NCBI GenBank assembly: GCA_030428105.1
Contig: JAUIBE010000001.1
Location: 248,001 to 312,000 of the forward strand
Source of the DNA: Gammaproteobacteria bacterium
Lineage (GTDB): Bacteria; Pseudomonadota; Gammaproteobacteria; Xanthomonadales; SZUA-36
DNA: 64,000 nt
Direction: 5' to 3'
The notes beneath the pieces are model-generated. The model was given only the letters and a program-made list of their open reading frames with translations. It searched no databases and was not told the DNA's origin. Position numbers and translations under genes: made by a program. How positions within the stretch are numbered: the stretch's first letter is position 1; each line of letters starts with the position of its first letter. This document shows, piece after piece, positions 24,881 to 34,724 of the stretch.

Positions 24881-27079
24881 TTGCAGCTATTCGAAGAACT
24901 TAAGCGCAGGAATGTTTTCCGGGTGGGCGCGGCCTACGTGGTGGCAGCGTGGCTGCTGCTCCAGGTGGCCGACCTCGTACTGGAAAACCTGGATGCGCCG
25001 CTGTGGATCATGCAGGTGTTCATGCTCGCGGTGGCCATCGGCTTCCCAGTCGTTCTGATGTTCGCATGGGTGTTCGAGATTACGCCAGAAGGCGTGAAGC
25101 TGGATTCCGAGGTTGACCACGAAACAGCCACCACCTCGTACACAGGCAAGCGCCTGAACCGCGCCATCATGGTCATGCTGGTGCTGGCGGTGGCTTACCT
25201 GCTCACGGACAAGTTTTTCCTGCGCGCTGAGCCGGACGAGCCGATCGTCACCGAGGTTGCCGGTGAAACCACGGCAGAGGCCGGAACCACCCCCGCCGAA
25301 CGCGCAGCCCCGTCAATAGCGATCATTCCCTTTGATAATCGCAGCCAACTGGAGGACGACCGGTATTTCGTCGCCGGCATCCACGATGACCTGCTCACCA
25401 CGGTGGCCCAGATCGGTTCGTTGAAAGTTATTTCCAGGTCATCGGTCGAGCGCTACGCCACTTCCAGCAAGTCGATCCCGGAAATTGCCGGGGAATTGGG
25501 CGTTACCTCGGTGATGGAAGGCTCAGTACAACGTTCGGGCGACCAGGTGCGAATCAATGTGCAACTGATCGACGCCGCCACCGACCAGCACCTCTGGGCG
25601 GAGACTTTTGACCGCGAACTGACCGCCGAAAACCTGTTTGCCATCCAGAGCGAAATTTCGGAAGCCATCGCCCGCGAATTGCACGCCACTCTCTCGCCCC
25701 GCGAGCAGGCGCGGATCAGCCAGGTTCCGACGCGCAACACAGAGGCTTACGAGTCCTACATGCGTGGCCGCATCCTGCTGGAAACGCGCCATTCGGCCGA
25801 CCTGGAGGAAGCTCTGAAGCAGTTTCGTCACGCGGTGGCGCTTGACCCCAATTTCGCCTTGGCCTGGGTAGGCATGTCCGTCTCCGCCCAGTTCCTGGTG
25901 AGCTACGGCTCGATGTCTCCCACCGATGCCCGCGAAATATCGCAAATAGCCGTGTCGCGCGCGCTGGAAATCGACCCGGAACTCGGTGAGGCCTATGCGG
26001 CCAAGGCGCAACTTGCCCAGGAAATAGGTGATTTCAGCGAAGCGGAGCGGCTCTTTCGTCGCGCCATCGAACTCAGCCCCAACTCCGCCCCCTCCTACTT
26101 GTGGCTGGGCAATCAAATCAACGATTACCCGCAGCGCTACGCCGAGGCCATGGAAAACCTCGAAAAAGCGGCTGAACTGGACCCACAGTCGCTGGTCATC
26201 CGCTCGAACGTGGCGGCGCACTACCTCAACATCGGGAGGTTTGACGAGGCGGAGCAACAGTACCTGGCCATCCTGGATATTGACCCCGGCTTTGCCCAGG
26301 CGTGGTTTTCTCTCGGCAACCTCTACATCGCCCAGGGCCGCCTGGCGGACGCCCTGAAAGCAAGGCAGCAGGCCTACGAGGTTGACCCTGGAAACCGCTT
26401 CGCACTTTCCTCGCAGGGCCTCTACTGGTTACACCTGGACGCTCCGGACCAGGCCTGGGAAATTCGTAACCGCCTGGAGGAACTCGACCCGGGCGGATTC
26501 GGCGGCCACTTCGTTTCGGCCCTGATCGCGGTGTACGAGCACGATGGCGACCTAGCACGAGAATGGTTCGAAACCGTTGTTGAACGGTATCCGGATTTCG
26601 CCATCGCTCGCGACATTGGTGGCCACCACTTCGCCTATACCAGCCAGCCGGAACTGGCGCGCCAATGGCTGATGGAAAGCAATGACTCGATGCTCGACCC
26701 GGAGTCCAGGTTCCTGGAGGCGCAACTCAGCTCGGACCATGCCTGCCTCACCGGTTGGGCGTTGATGGAAACCGGCGATACCGTAATCGGCCGCGAGATT
26801 GTTGACGAGGCAATTCGCTTTATCCAGCAAGACCTCGACAATTACGTGGATCACAGCGAACGCTGGCCGCTGCCAACCTGCCTGGCGATTGCCGGCGATC
26901 ATGACGCCGCGTTGGAGGCCCTGCTGCAAAAGGCCGAGTTGGGCCTGCTGGCGTTCTGGTGGGCCGAGTCACAGGCTAGCTGGTGGGACCCCGTTCGTGA
27001 CGACCCAAGGTTCCTCCAGGTCGGTGAAATGGTCCAGGCCCACGTCGCCGCAGAGCGCGATAAGCTGCTGAATCCATAG
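24881..27079 (+). CDS. Membrane-anchored TolB-like/TPR protein
   Basis: A 732-residue protein starting at TTG 24881, supported by the conserved opening LFEELKRRNVFRVGAAYVV and AAGGA-type ribosome binding (AAAAGGA at 24861-24867). Three hydrophobic segments lie near residues 13-35, 40-62 and 85-105. Residues 140-265 form a TolB-like/FlgO-type domain (SIAIIPFDNRSQLEDDRYF, LKVISRSSVERY, VMEGSVQRSGDQVRI). The remainder is a run of TPR units (ALKQFRHAVALDPNFALAWV, AEQQYLAILDIDPGFAQAWF). Similar proteins sometimes carry a cyclase or DNA-binding domain at the N-terminus; here there is only a membrane anchor. Function is unknown; a scaffold or signalling role is likely. Confidence 0.85.
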   Translation: MQLFEELKRRNVFRVGAAYVVAAWLLLQVADLVLENLDAPLWIMQVFMLAVAIGFPVVLMFAWVFEITPEGVKLDSEVDHETATTSYTGKRLNRAIMVMLVLAVAYLLTDKFFLRAEPDEPIVTEVAGETTAEAGTTPAERAAPSIAIIPFDNRSQLEDDRYFVAGIHDDLLTTVAQIGSLKVISRSSVERYATSSKSIPEIAGELGVTSVMEGSVQRSGDQVRINVQLIDAATDQHLWAETFDRELTAENLFAIQSEISEAIARELHATLSPREQARISQVPTRNTEAYESYMRGRILLETRHSADLEEALKQFRHAVALDPNFALAWVGMSVSAQFLVSYGSMSPTDAREISQIAVSRALEIDPELGEAYAAKAQLAQEIGDFSEAERLFRRAIELSPNSAPSYLWLGNQINDYPQRYAEAMENLEKAAELDPQSLVIRSNVAAHYLNIGRFDEAEQQYLAILDIDPGFAQAWFSLGNLYIAQGRLADALKARQQAYEVDPGNRFALSSQGLYWLHLDAPDQAWEIRNRLEELDPGGFGGHFVSALIAVYEHDGDLAREWFETVVERYPDFAIARDIGGHHFAYTSQPELARQWLMESNDSMLDPESRFLEAQLSSDHACLTGWALMETGDTVIGREIVDEAIRFIQQDLDNYVDHSERWPLPTCLAIAGDHDAALEALLQKAELGLLAFWWAESQASWWDPVRDDPRFLQVGEMVQAHVAAERDKLLNP

Positions 27080-27155
27080 CGCCGAAGCCGCCTTGCCCTG
27101 CGGCTGGTCGCAACATTCCAGCGACATATCGCGACCACCCTGCCTGTTTGCTCGA

Positions 27156-28448
27156 ATGTGCCCTACGGTTTCTATCCATTGCGGAACACAAAAATGGGTG
27201 ACCCTTGTGAACATTCCTGCCTGCATCTTTGCGGCCGCGCTGCTGCTCCTGGCCAGCCCATCGGCCAACGCGCAATCCATCGAGTTTGAAACGCTATGGC
27301 GTATTGAAGCCGACGAGCCCTACTACACGCGCCCCGTCGTGGATGGCGACTACCTTTATATCGGTGGTGAAGACGGTGTCCTGTGGGCCATCAACAAGAC
27401 CAGCGGTGAGGCGGTCTGGTCCTACGAGGCACAGGCCGGTATTGGCTCCGCGGCCGGTTTCGACGACAAGCGTGTCTATGTGCTTTCGCGCGACGGACTG
27501 GTCCACGGCGTGGACAAATCCAGCGGCGAAGGCCTATGGACTTTCACAACCGCCGGCGAGAAGCAGTGGGACTACTGGGATATGTACCTGTCGACCCCGG
27601 TCGCCGATGACCAGCACTGGTTGTATTTTGGCTCTGGCGACCATCATGTTTACTCGATCAACAAGCGAAACGGACAGCTTCGCTGGAAGGCGAAGACGGG
27701 CGCCATCATCCATGGCGACCCGGTGCTTGCCGGGCAGAAAGTCATCATCGGTGGCTTCGACGGGTACATGCGCGCCTTTGATCAAGCCAATGGCCAGCAG
27801 ATGTGGGCCTTCAAGACCGTGGGCAACTCATATTTCCGCGCTGGCGAGATTCCCGGATCGGCCACGGTGGCCGATGGCCGGGTCTATTTTGGCAGCCGCG
27901 ACTACAACCTGTACGCCCTGCTGGAAGAAACCGGCACCGGCGCCTGGAACGAACGCACGCCGAGTTGGGTGGTGGGCAAACCACTGGTGGTGGACGGTGT
28001 TGTCTACATTGCAATCTCCGACCAGCCTGCTGCTTTTGCCTTTGATGCGGCTTCGGGCCGGGAGAAATGGACCACGCCCCTGCCACTGAATGTGTTTGCC
28101 GGGCCACAGGCGCTTGGTGAATCGTTGATAGCCGTGCCGGGACTGGATGGCCGAATCAACCTGCTGGATCGCGAAACCGGCGATATTCGCGCCTTTCACG
28201 ACTCCCGCGAGGCGCAACGCAACCGCTCAGACCATTTCGACGAGGAAGGCAAACATACCCCGGGCGAAATCCAGTCTTTCGAAGACCTCTTCGCGCTGTA
28301 CGACCGCAGCCTGGATGAACTTGGCGGAATCGCCGGCGGCATCGCCATCGAGGGCGACAGGATCTACTACGCCACCGGCGCGGGCTGCGTGGTTGCTGTC
28401 CAGGTTTCAGGCCTCCAGCAAGGCGACGGAGAAACCGCCAGCGAGTAA
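27156..28448 (+). CDS. Exported PQQ-type beta-propeller protein
   Basis: The protein has a signal peptide (FAAALLLLASPSANAQ) and then a beta-propeller of the PQQ/BamB type with repeated blades such as YIGGEDGVLWAINKTSGEAV, VYVLSRDGLVHGVDKSSGE and VIIGGFDGYMRAFDQANGQQ. The start is uncertain: the ATG at 27156 gives a charged n-region, while GTG at 27198 or 27207 would give a shorter signal. No cofactor-binding catalytic residues of PQQ dehydrogenases are obvious, so a binding or scaffolding role in the periplasm is more likely than an enzyme. It converges on the acid phosphatase gene, leaving only 2 bp between stops. Confidence 0.8.
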   Translation: MCPTVSIHCGTQKWVTLVNIPACIFAAALLLLASPSANAQSIEFETLWRIEADEPYYTRPVVDGDYLYIGGEDGVLWAINKTSGEAVWSYEAQAGIGSAAGFDDKRVYVLSRDGLVHGVDKSSGEGLWTFTTAGEKQWDYWDMYLSTPVADDQHWLYFGSGDHHVYSINKRNGQLRWKAKTGAIIHGDPVLAGQKVIIGGFDGYMRAFDQANGQQMWAFKTVGNSYFRAGEIPGSATVADGRVYFGSRDYNLYALLEETGTGAWNERTPSWVVGKPLVVDGVVYIAISDQPAAFAFDAASGREKWTTPLPLNVFAGPQALGESLIAVPGLDGRINLLDRETGDIRAFHDSREAQRNRSDHFDEEGKHTPGEIQSFEDLFALYDRSLDELGGIAGGIAIEGDRIYYATGAGCVVAVQVSGLQQGDGETASE

Positions 28449-28450
28449 AA

Positions 28451-29245
28451 CTACTTGCGGGGATTTTCGTCCCAGGAACCATACATCGGGTTCGGCAATA
28501 CGAAGAATCGGTCACCGAATTCCTTCAGCTTACCCTTCTCGAAACGGACCTCCTGGTCCAGGTCGGGGAAGTCGCCGATGTTGTCGCCCACCCACAGGAC
28601 GATTTCTACCGCGCCAGGTGCGCTTTCGCCGCCCAGCAACATACCGGGCCATTGCCCGGCGGTGCCGGCTTTCAGCGCATTCCAACGGGACTCCTTCTCA
28701 CCATCGTCACCACGACACATGAGGATGTCGAACTCGATATTTACCGCCCGCAAGTTGTCAGCAGTGGCGTCGCACTCGCCTAGCTTGCGGTTGGTTACCA
28801 CCGCGAAAACCCCGCCCAGCTCGCGCACCTTGCGGGCAAAGGCCACGCTGCCCGGAAGCGCTGTCGCCTCGGCACGGGCCACCCATGCGGCCCAGCTCTC
28901 CGAGCCGTATGTCTCGCCGCGCTGGGCAATCTCTACCTGGTAAAGCGAATTGTCCACCAGGGTTTCGTCCGCATCGGCGGAAACCGCCCAGGTCCCCGGC
29001 GCGCGTCCGGCCACCAGTTCTTCCAGGCGCGCGGTGGCCAGGCGGTACGTCTGGGCATACAGCGCATCATGCTCTGCCGAGTTGCGGGCCCAGTGCGTGG
29101 CGTGATCAATCGCCTCCTCAACCGGCAGTAGCTGGCGCTCCGCAGGCTCCGGAGCCGCGGTTGGCGCCGGCGCGGGGGTGCTGGCGCACCCTGCGAGCAA
29201 CAAAGGTATCAGTGCGATTGCAAGACGCGGCGCTGTTCGACTCAT
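28451..29245 (-). CDS. HAD-family acid phosphatase lipoprotein, e(P4)-like
   Basis: A 264-residue lipoprotein (lipobox LLAGC, Cys20) of the HAD subclass IIIB acid phosphatases. The nucleophile motif is D91-A-D93-E-T followed by LVDNSLYQ. Later motifs are VVTNRK (Thr), the Lys/Arg-rich KESRW, and VGDNIGDFPD. The C-terminal PNPMYGSW is typical of the e(P4)/OmpP4 5'-nucleotidase family, which removes phosphate from nucleotides such as NMN at the outer membrane. Length fits the family. It is therefore probably a periplasmic-side nucleotide phosphatase for scavenging. Confidence 0.93.
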   Translation of the reverse strand: MSRTAPRLAIALIPLLLAGCASTPAPAPTAAPEPAERQLLPVEEAIDHATHWARNSAEHDALYAQTYRLATARLEELVAGRAPGTWAVSADADETLVDNSLYQVEIAQRGETYGSESWAAWVARAEATALPGSVAFARKVRELGGVFAVVTNRKLGECDATADNLRAVNIEFDILMCRGDDGEKESRWNALKAGTAGQWPGMLLGGESAPGAVEIVLWVGDNIGDFPDLDQEVRFEKGKLKEFGDRFFVLPNPMYGSWDENPRK

Positions 29246-29398
29246 GGTTAGCTAATACTCCCTCAGAATATGGCTTCGCACATGGTAGCACCTGAACATT
29301 ACCGCAGATGCGTTACCATATCGGGCTGCGCGTCAAACCGCGTTCACTGAATAAAACATTCTGGAAAACCATCTGGAAATCAATCAAGGAATACTGAC

Positions 29399-31609
29399 AT
29401 GCGTTCAAGACTATCCCGTTACCTGGGATTCCCACTGCTGGCCGCCACCCTGGTGATGGCTGCCTGCGATCGCCAGGCGCCCGCGCCACAGGCCGAAACC
29501 GAAGCCCCGGCCGAGAGCGCCGTTGCCGAGCCTGTCGCAGAGCCCGAGGCCACTGAATCCAACACTGTGCTGGCCGAATGGACCGGACCGTTCAACGGCG
29601 TGCCCGCATTCGACAAGGTCAAACTGGAAGACCTGAAACCGGCCCTCGAGTTTGGCATGGAAGAGAATCTCGCTGAAATCGACGCCATTGCCAACAACCC
29701 GGAGCCGCCGACATTCGAAAACACCATCGTCGCCATGGAGCGCTCCGGTGAAACCCTCAACCGGGTGTTTTCCTACTGGGGCATCTGGAGTTCCAATGTC
29801 TCCAGCCCGGAATTCCGCGCCATCCAGCAGGAAATGGCCCCCAAACTTTCCGAGTTCCAGTCGAAGATCACCCAGAACGCGGCCCTGTTCCAGCGCATCA
29901 AGGCAGTTTACGAGGGCGAGGAGTTCGCCACCCTGCGGCCCGACCAGCAGCGCGTGACCCAGCTGATCTATGACGGTTTCGCACGCAACGGCGCCACCCT
30001 GGAAGGTGAAGCCAAGGAGCGCTACGCCGCCATTAACCAGCGCCTGGCAGAACTGCACACGCAGTTCTCCAACAACGTGCTGGCGGATGAAGAAGGCTAT
30101 GTAACCTCCCTCGCCGAAGACCAGCTTTCCGGCCTGCCCGAGGATTTCGTCAAGGCCTCCGCCGCGGCCGCAACCGAACGCGGCGAGGAAGGCAAATACG
30201 CCATCACCAACACCCGCTCCTCGATGGATCCGTTCCTCACTTTCTCCGATGAACGCGACCTGCGCGAGCAGGTGTGGCGCAATTACTATTCACGCGGCGA
30301 TAACGGCGACGAGAACGACAACAACGCACTGATGGCGGAGATTCTCGCCTTGCGTGACGAGCGCGTCGCCCTGCTGGGTTACGACAACTACGCCCAGTGG
30401 CGCCTGGAAGACCGCATGGCCAAGACGCCCGAACAGGCCTTCGAACTGATGGAAACTGTTTGGGAAGCCTCGGTGGCGCGGGTCCACGAGGAAGTAGCCG
30501 ACATGCAGGCCGTGGCCGATGCGGAAGGCGCGGAAATCACCATCGAGCCGTGGGACTACCGCTACTACGCCGAGAAAGTGCGCCAGGCGAAATACAACCT
30601 GGATTCGGACGAGGTCAAGCAGTACCTGCAGCTCGACAAGCTGCGTGAAGCCATGTTCTTCGTGGCCGGCGAGCTGTTCGACTTCTCCTTCACCCCACTG
30701 CCGGAAGGCATGGTGCCCGTGTTCCACGAAGACGTGAAGGTCTGGGAGGTCAAGCGCAAATCCACCGGCGAACACGTCGGCCTGTGGTACCTCGACCCCT
30801 ATGCCCGCCAGGGCAAGCGCTCCGGCGCCTGGGCCACCAGCTATCGCAGCCACGACAAGCTGGATGGACCGAAGAACGTTCTGGCCTCGAACAACTCCAA
30901 CTTCATCAAGGGCGCGCCCGGCGAGCCCGTGCTGATTTCCTGGGACGACGCGGAAACGCTGTTCCACGAGTTCGGCCATGCGCTGCATTACCTGTCATCC
31001 AACGTGGCTTACCCCACCCTCAATGGCGGCGTGCGCGACTACACCGAGTTCCAGTCGCAGTTGCTCGAGCGCTGGCTGTTCACCCAGCCGGTGATCGATA
31101 ACTACCTGGTGCACGTGGAGACCGGTGAGCCCATTCCCGAGGAGCTGGTTGCCAAGATCAAGGCGGCCGCCAACTTCAACCAGGGCTTCTCCACCACTGA
31201 ATACCTGGCCTCCGCGCTGATCGACATGTACTTCCATACCGTCGACCCCGAGGGCATTGACCCCGATGCCTTCGAGCGCGAGAAGCTGGCCGAACTGGGC
31301 ATGCCAGATGAGTTGCCGATGCGTCACCGCAGCCCCCACTTCGGGCATATCTTCTCGGGTGAAGGTTACTCAGCCGGATACTACGGCTACATGTGGGCTG
31401 ATGTACTGACCGCCGATGCGGCCGAGGCCTTCGAAGCCGCCCCGGGTGGCTACTACGACGAAGAAATGGCCCAGAAGCTGGTGGACCACCTTTTTGCCCC
31501 GCGCAATTCGGTGGATCCGGCCGACGCTTACCGCGCATTCCGCGGCCGCGACCCGGAGATGGAAGCGCTGATGCGCGACCGCGGCTTCCCGGTGCCGGGC
31601 GAAGAGTAG
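29399..31609 (+). CDS. M3-family zinc oligopeptidase, exported lipoprotein-like
   Basis: A 736-residue metallopeptidase of the thimet oligopeptidase/Dcp family. The N-terminus has a signal with a Cys at residue 23 (LVMAAC), so it is probably a lipoprotein; a Pro/Ala/Glu-rich linker follows. The catalytic motif HEFGHALH lies near residue 523, with a downstream Glu ligand region, and the C-terminus has RHRSPHFGHIFSGEGYSAGYY, conserved in M3. Dcp-type enzymes remove dipeptides from peptides in the periplasm. AAGGA precedes the ATG at 29399. A bidirectional terminator follows the stop. Confidence 0.95.
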   Translation: MRSRLSRYLGFPLLAATLVMAACDRQAPAPQAETEAPAESAVAEPVAEPEATESNTVLAEWTGPFNGVPAFDKVKLEDLKPALEFGMEENLAEIDAIANNPEPPTFENTIVAMERSGETLNRVFSYWGIWSSNVSSPEFRAIQQEMAPKLSEFQSKITQNAALFQRIKAVYEGEEFATLRPDQQRVTQLIYDGFARNGATLEGEAKERYAAINQRLAELHTQFSNNVLADEEGYVTSLAEDQLSGLPEDFVKASAAAATERGEEGKYAITNTRSSMDPFLTFSDERDLREQVWRNYYSRGDNGDENDNNALMAEILALRDERVALLGYDNYAQWRLEDRMAKTPEQAFELMETVWEASVARVHEEVADMQAVADAEGAEITIEPWDYRYYAEKVRQAKYNLDSDEVKQYLQLDKLREAMFFVAGELFDFSFTPLPEGMVPVFHEDVKVWEVKRKSTGEHVGLWYLDPYARQGKRSGAWATSYRSHDKLDGPKNVLASNNSNFIKGAPGEPVLISWDDAETLFHEFGHALHYLSSNVAYPTLNGGVRDYTEFQSQLLERWLFTQPVIDNYLVHVETGEPIPEELVAKIKAAANFNQGFSTTEYLASALIDMYFHTVDPEGIDPDAFEREKLAELGMPDELPMRHRSPHFGHIFSGEGYSAGYYGYMWADVLTADAAEAFEAAPGGYYDEEMAQKLVDHLFAPRNSVDPADAYRAFRGRDPEMEALMRDRGFPVPGEE

Positions 31610-31627
31610 AATCTTTTCAGCGACACA

Positions 31628-31662
31628 CAAAAAAACGCCGGCCAGTGGCCGGCGTTTTTTTT
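31628..31662. terminator. Bidirectional Rho-independent terminator
   Basis: A 9-bp GC stem, ACGCCGGCC and GGCCGGCGT with loop AGT, is flanked by an A run on the left and eight T residues on the right. It therefore terminates both the M3 peptidase gene and the convergent TonB-dependent receptor gene. Confidence 0.93.
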
Positions 31663-31677
31663 GCAAGGAAAGCCGGC

Positions 31678-34380
31678 TTAGCGCTGCCAGCGCAGTCCCA
31701 GGAAGTAGTTGCGACCGGTGTGGTGGTACACGTAGGGGCGAGCAAATGCCGGCTCGCCGTCAATGTGCACCTGGTCGAAGAATTCATCCGTGATATTCAC
31801 CACTTCAAAAGTTACCTGCCAGTTTTCGTTGATGTTGTACCAGGAAGAAAAGTCCCAGAACGTGGCGTCGTTGACCCCACGATCCGGGTAGCGGATCAGG
31901 AACTCGTCACGGTAGTTTCCGGAAACGCGTGCACTGAAGCGCTCGGTCTCGTAGTAAAGGGTCAGGTTCCAGCTTGACTCAGACAAGCCCGTCAGCGGGC
32001 CGATATCCGGCTCTTCTCCAGGCGCGGCGTAATCCACATCCGAATCCACCGATGTGTAGTTTGCTACCACGCCGAAGTTGCTCAACCAGTTGTCCTTGTA
32101 TGAAAGTGGGGTCTGCACCGCCACCTCCCAGCCGCTCAGGTCGCCACCATTACCGTTGACGTTGCGGGTAACGGTGAACAGTGTGTCGCACTCGCCCTCG
32201 ATCGGAGACGCGTCCAGGACACTGCAATCCAGGCCGAGCTCACCGAACGGAACATTTTCTTCGCTGATGCGGGCGATAAAGGAATCGATATCTTTCCAGA
32301 ATGCGGCAACCGTAATCGCAGCGCCTTCAGCGAAATACCACTCAAACGCCAGGTCATAGGCATCCGCCATAAACGGATCGAGCGTCGGGTTGCCATAGCT
32401 GATGGCCGGATCGCCAAACACCGTGATAGAACCACCGGGCGTCAGGGAGCCGAGCGTTGGCCGGGTGATGACCTGCGAGTACGAACCACGCAACACGATG
32501 TCATCTGTCAGATCCAGCGCCACGTTCAGTGAAGGCAAGGTATCGGAATAGCTGTTGCTGCCTACCACGGTTTCACCGGAGAGAATTCCGGTAGACTCCA
32601 CGTCGGTGTCGTACCAACGCAGACCGAAGTTTGCGCGCAGGCCCACGTCGCCAATCTCACCGATGTAATCAAACTGCAGGTAAGCAGCCGAATCGTCCTC
32701 GCTCACCGAGCGGATATCGCCGGTACGCGGATTGGCCGGCAGGTTGTACAGGTCAACCAGGGCGGCGGTTGCGGCAATATCAGGGATCACCCATGCGGTG
32801 GGCGTACCCGAAGGCAGGCCGAATTCGCTACCGAAACCTGTCAGCAGGTCGGCCAGGTCGGCGGTGACCGGTACCGATTCGCCAAGAATGTTGGCCACGG
32901 TCGTATCTCGCCGCGCTTCGTTCACATCGAAGAAATACTCCTTGTAAGCCAGGCCGGTTTTCATGGTCCAGCTTTCATTAAGATCCCACTCGAAATCGAG
33001 CTTGAACACGTCAAAATCGTTGTCGACGTTGTTGGGACGATCACGTACCTCGGTGAACACGAAATTGTTTGGGTTGGTTACGTCAAACCCGTAGTTGAAC
33101 GCGGGCTTGTTCAGGTCGGCCGAATAGTCATAGCTGTAACCATCAACAAAGTTATCGAAAATCATGGTGGTCTGAACTGGGTTGTCGTAGCTCATGTCAG
33201 AACTGCCGATCAACCCCGAGATGCGCATGCTGTCGTTGATGTCATGAGAACCCGACAGCGTGTACTGCTTGTACTTGGAGTCCAGCTCATCGATGCGGTT
33301 TTCAACCCTGATAAACGCATTATCAAAGGTGCCCGCGATCAGGTTGTTGTTGTTATCGATGGTATAGGCGGTAACGTCCATCACGTCTTCTTCGTTACGA
33401 ATCAGCGCTTCCAGGAACTGCTCCGAGCGAGTGCCATCCAGGCGCCCGTAAAGCACGTCCAGTACGAACTCGGTCTGATCAGAAGGCGCCCACTGCAAGG
33501 CAAGGTTGATACCAGTACGTTCCTGGTCGTGTACCAACCGGCCGTAACGCGGAATACGCGGATGCCAGGTATTGTTCAGGGTTTCAAATTCAGCCTCGGT
33601 AGCACACGCAGAGCAGCTGGCCCAGTCGTTGGTCTGCCAACGCACTGTTGAAGACCCTTCCTCGTAAATTTCACGTTCGGACCACGAAGCGCCCAGCAAG
33701 AACCCAAAGGTTCCGTCCGCGAAGGTTTTGGACAGCAAGGCCGAGATGCGTGGATCGGTGCTTCCGGACAGGTCGTTATACAAGGCCTGCATATTTACCA
33801 CGGCGGCCTCGCCATCTTCGTAGTCGAACGGCCGGCCGGTCTTGAGATCGATGACCGCGCCAATGGCGCCCTCATCCACCCAGGCTTCAGAGCTTTTACG
33901 GATAATGATGTTGTTGAACAGCTCGGAAGCAAAAATATTGAAGTCAAACTGGCGAGAACGATTGGCGCCACCCGAAGAATCGGTTCCGCCCGAGGTGCCG
34001 AGGCCTTCCATGCCGTTGACCCGGGTGATGTTGAAGTCCGGTCCCAGGCCGCGAACCGTGATATTCCGGCCCTCGCCGCCATCCCTTCGAATAGCAATGC
34101 CGGGAATTCGCTGCAATGCCTCGGCGAGGTTCAGATCCGGAAAGTCAGCAATGTCCTCGGCGACGATGGCGTCGACGGAGGAAACACTTTCACGTTTAAG
34201 ATCCAACGCCTCCTCGAGGCTTCGCCGGAAGCCGGTGACCACCACCTCTTCCAGGGCCCCGGTCTCGTCATCCGCGCCGCCCGATTGTGCCAGTGCATTA
34301 CCGCTTATCACGCATAAACCTGCAGCGATACAGGCGGTAAGCCGTTGAAGATAATCCCCGATATTCGTTTTGCTATTCAT
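31678..34380 (-). CDS. TonB-dependent receptor, probable pectin-oligosaccharide importer
   Basis: A 900-residue outer-membrane receptor. The signal peptide ends near residue 32 (GNALAQS); a TonB box (LEEVVVTGFRRS) opens the mature protein. The plug domain has VDAIVAEDIADFPDLNLAEA and RNITVRGLGPDFNITRVNG. The barrel ends in YFLGLRWQR. It belongs to the type common in carbohydrate-utilisation loci of Xanthomonadales and Alteromonadales. It is downstream of the hydratase gene but has its own promoter region with an ACCGGT-centred operator over a perfect TATAAT, so it is probably induced with the pectin genes. Import of oligogalacturonides is inferred from context. Confidence 0.93.
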   Translation of the reverse strand: MNSKTNIGDYLQRLTACIAAGLCVISGNALAQSGGADDETGALEEVVVTGFRRSLEEALDLKRESVSSVDAIVAEDIADFPDLNLAEALQRIPGIAIRRDGGEGRNITVRGLGPDFNITRVNGMEGLGTSGGTDSSGGANRSRQFDFNIFASELFNNIIIRKSSEAWVDEGAIGAVIDLKTGRPFDYEDGEAAVVNMQALYNDLSGSTDPRISALLSKTFADGTFGFLLGASWSEREIYEEGSSTVRWQTNDWASCSACATEAEFETLNNTWHPRIPRYGRLVHDQERTGINLALQWAPSDQTEFVLDVLYGRLDGTRSEQFLEALIRNEEDVMDVTAYTIDNNNNLIAGTFDNAFIRVENRIDELDSKYKQYTLSGSHDINDSMRISGLIGSSDMSYDNPVQTTMIFDNFVDGYSYDYSADLNKPAFNYGFDVTNPNNFVFTEVRDRPNNVDNDFDVFKLDFEWDLNESWTMKTGLAYKEYFFDVNEARRDTTVANILGESVPVTADLADLLTGFGSEFGLPSGTPTAWVIPDIAATAALVDLYNLPANPRTGDIRSVSEDDSAAYLQFDYIGEIGDVGLRANFGLRWYDTDVESTGILSGETVVGSNSYSDTLPSLNVALDLTDDIVLRGSYSQVITRPTLGSLTPGGSITVFGDPAISYGNPTLDPFMADAYDLAFEWYFAEGAAITVAAFWKDIDSFIARISEENVPFGELGLDCSVLDASPIEGECDTLFTVTRNVNGNGGDLSGWEVAVQTPLSYKDNWLSNFGVVANYTSVDSDVDYAAPGEEPDIGPLTGLSESSWNLTLYYETERFSARVSGNYRDEFLIRYPDRGVNDATFWDFSSWYNINENWQVTFEVVNITDEFFDQVHIDGEPAFARPYVYHHTGRNYFLGLRWQR

Positions 34381-34724
34381 AGTTATATGCTCTCTTCCAA
34401 TTTAATACTTAGTCGATCACAGACGAACTTTCCTCCCTGGGCGTATGGCCATGGAGGCTAGAAAAAGACAAGAGAAAGGCAACCGGCCTGGGCCGGCGTA
34501 GTCGTGCTTGCGGTAGTCTAGAAATGATACCGGTGTCATTATAAACACACGATTGCGAAGTGATTTGATGCTACACCGCCATCTATGATTTGACAAGATA
34601 AATCGCGCAGTTCCAATAGCTTGGACTAGTCCTGAAGCCGTATTTCGGCGCTGGCCAACCCATTTCCACAGAAAAACCCTCGCCAACAAATCAAAATAAA
34701 CTCTCTCTTTAAGGACTAGCAGTG
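34381..34724. other. 344-bp control region of the TonB receptor
   Basis: No gene is visible. It holds the receptor promoter and an operator-like palindrome (34523-34540), a short GC repeat CCGGCCTGGGCCGG at 34483-34496, and a purine-rich Shine-Dalgarno GGAAGAG before the receptor ATG. The part beyond 34545 is AT-rich compared with the neighbouring genes. Confidence 0.6.
34523..34540. promoter_or_regulatory. Operator-like palindrome over the TonB receptor promoter
   Basis: AATGATACCGGTGTCATT is an 18-bp palindrome with one mismatched pair. Its right end overlaps ATTATA (34538-34543), which on the minus strand is a perfect TATAAT -10 box for the receptor. The site shares ACCGGTGTCATT with the copy at 35598 and, as its reverse complement, ATGACACCGGT with the copy at 38238. 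A LacI-type regulator encoded nearby (37131-38159) is the likely ligand. Confidence 0.72.
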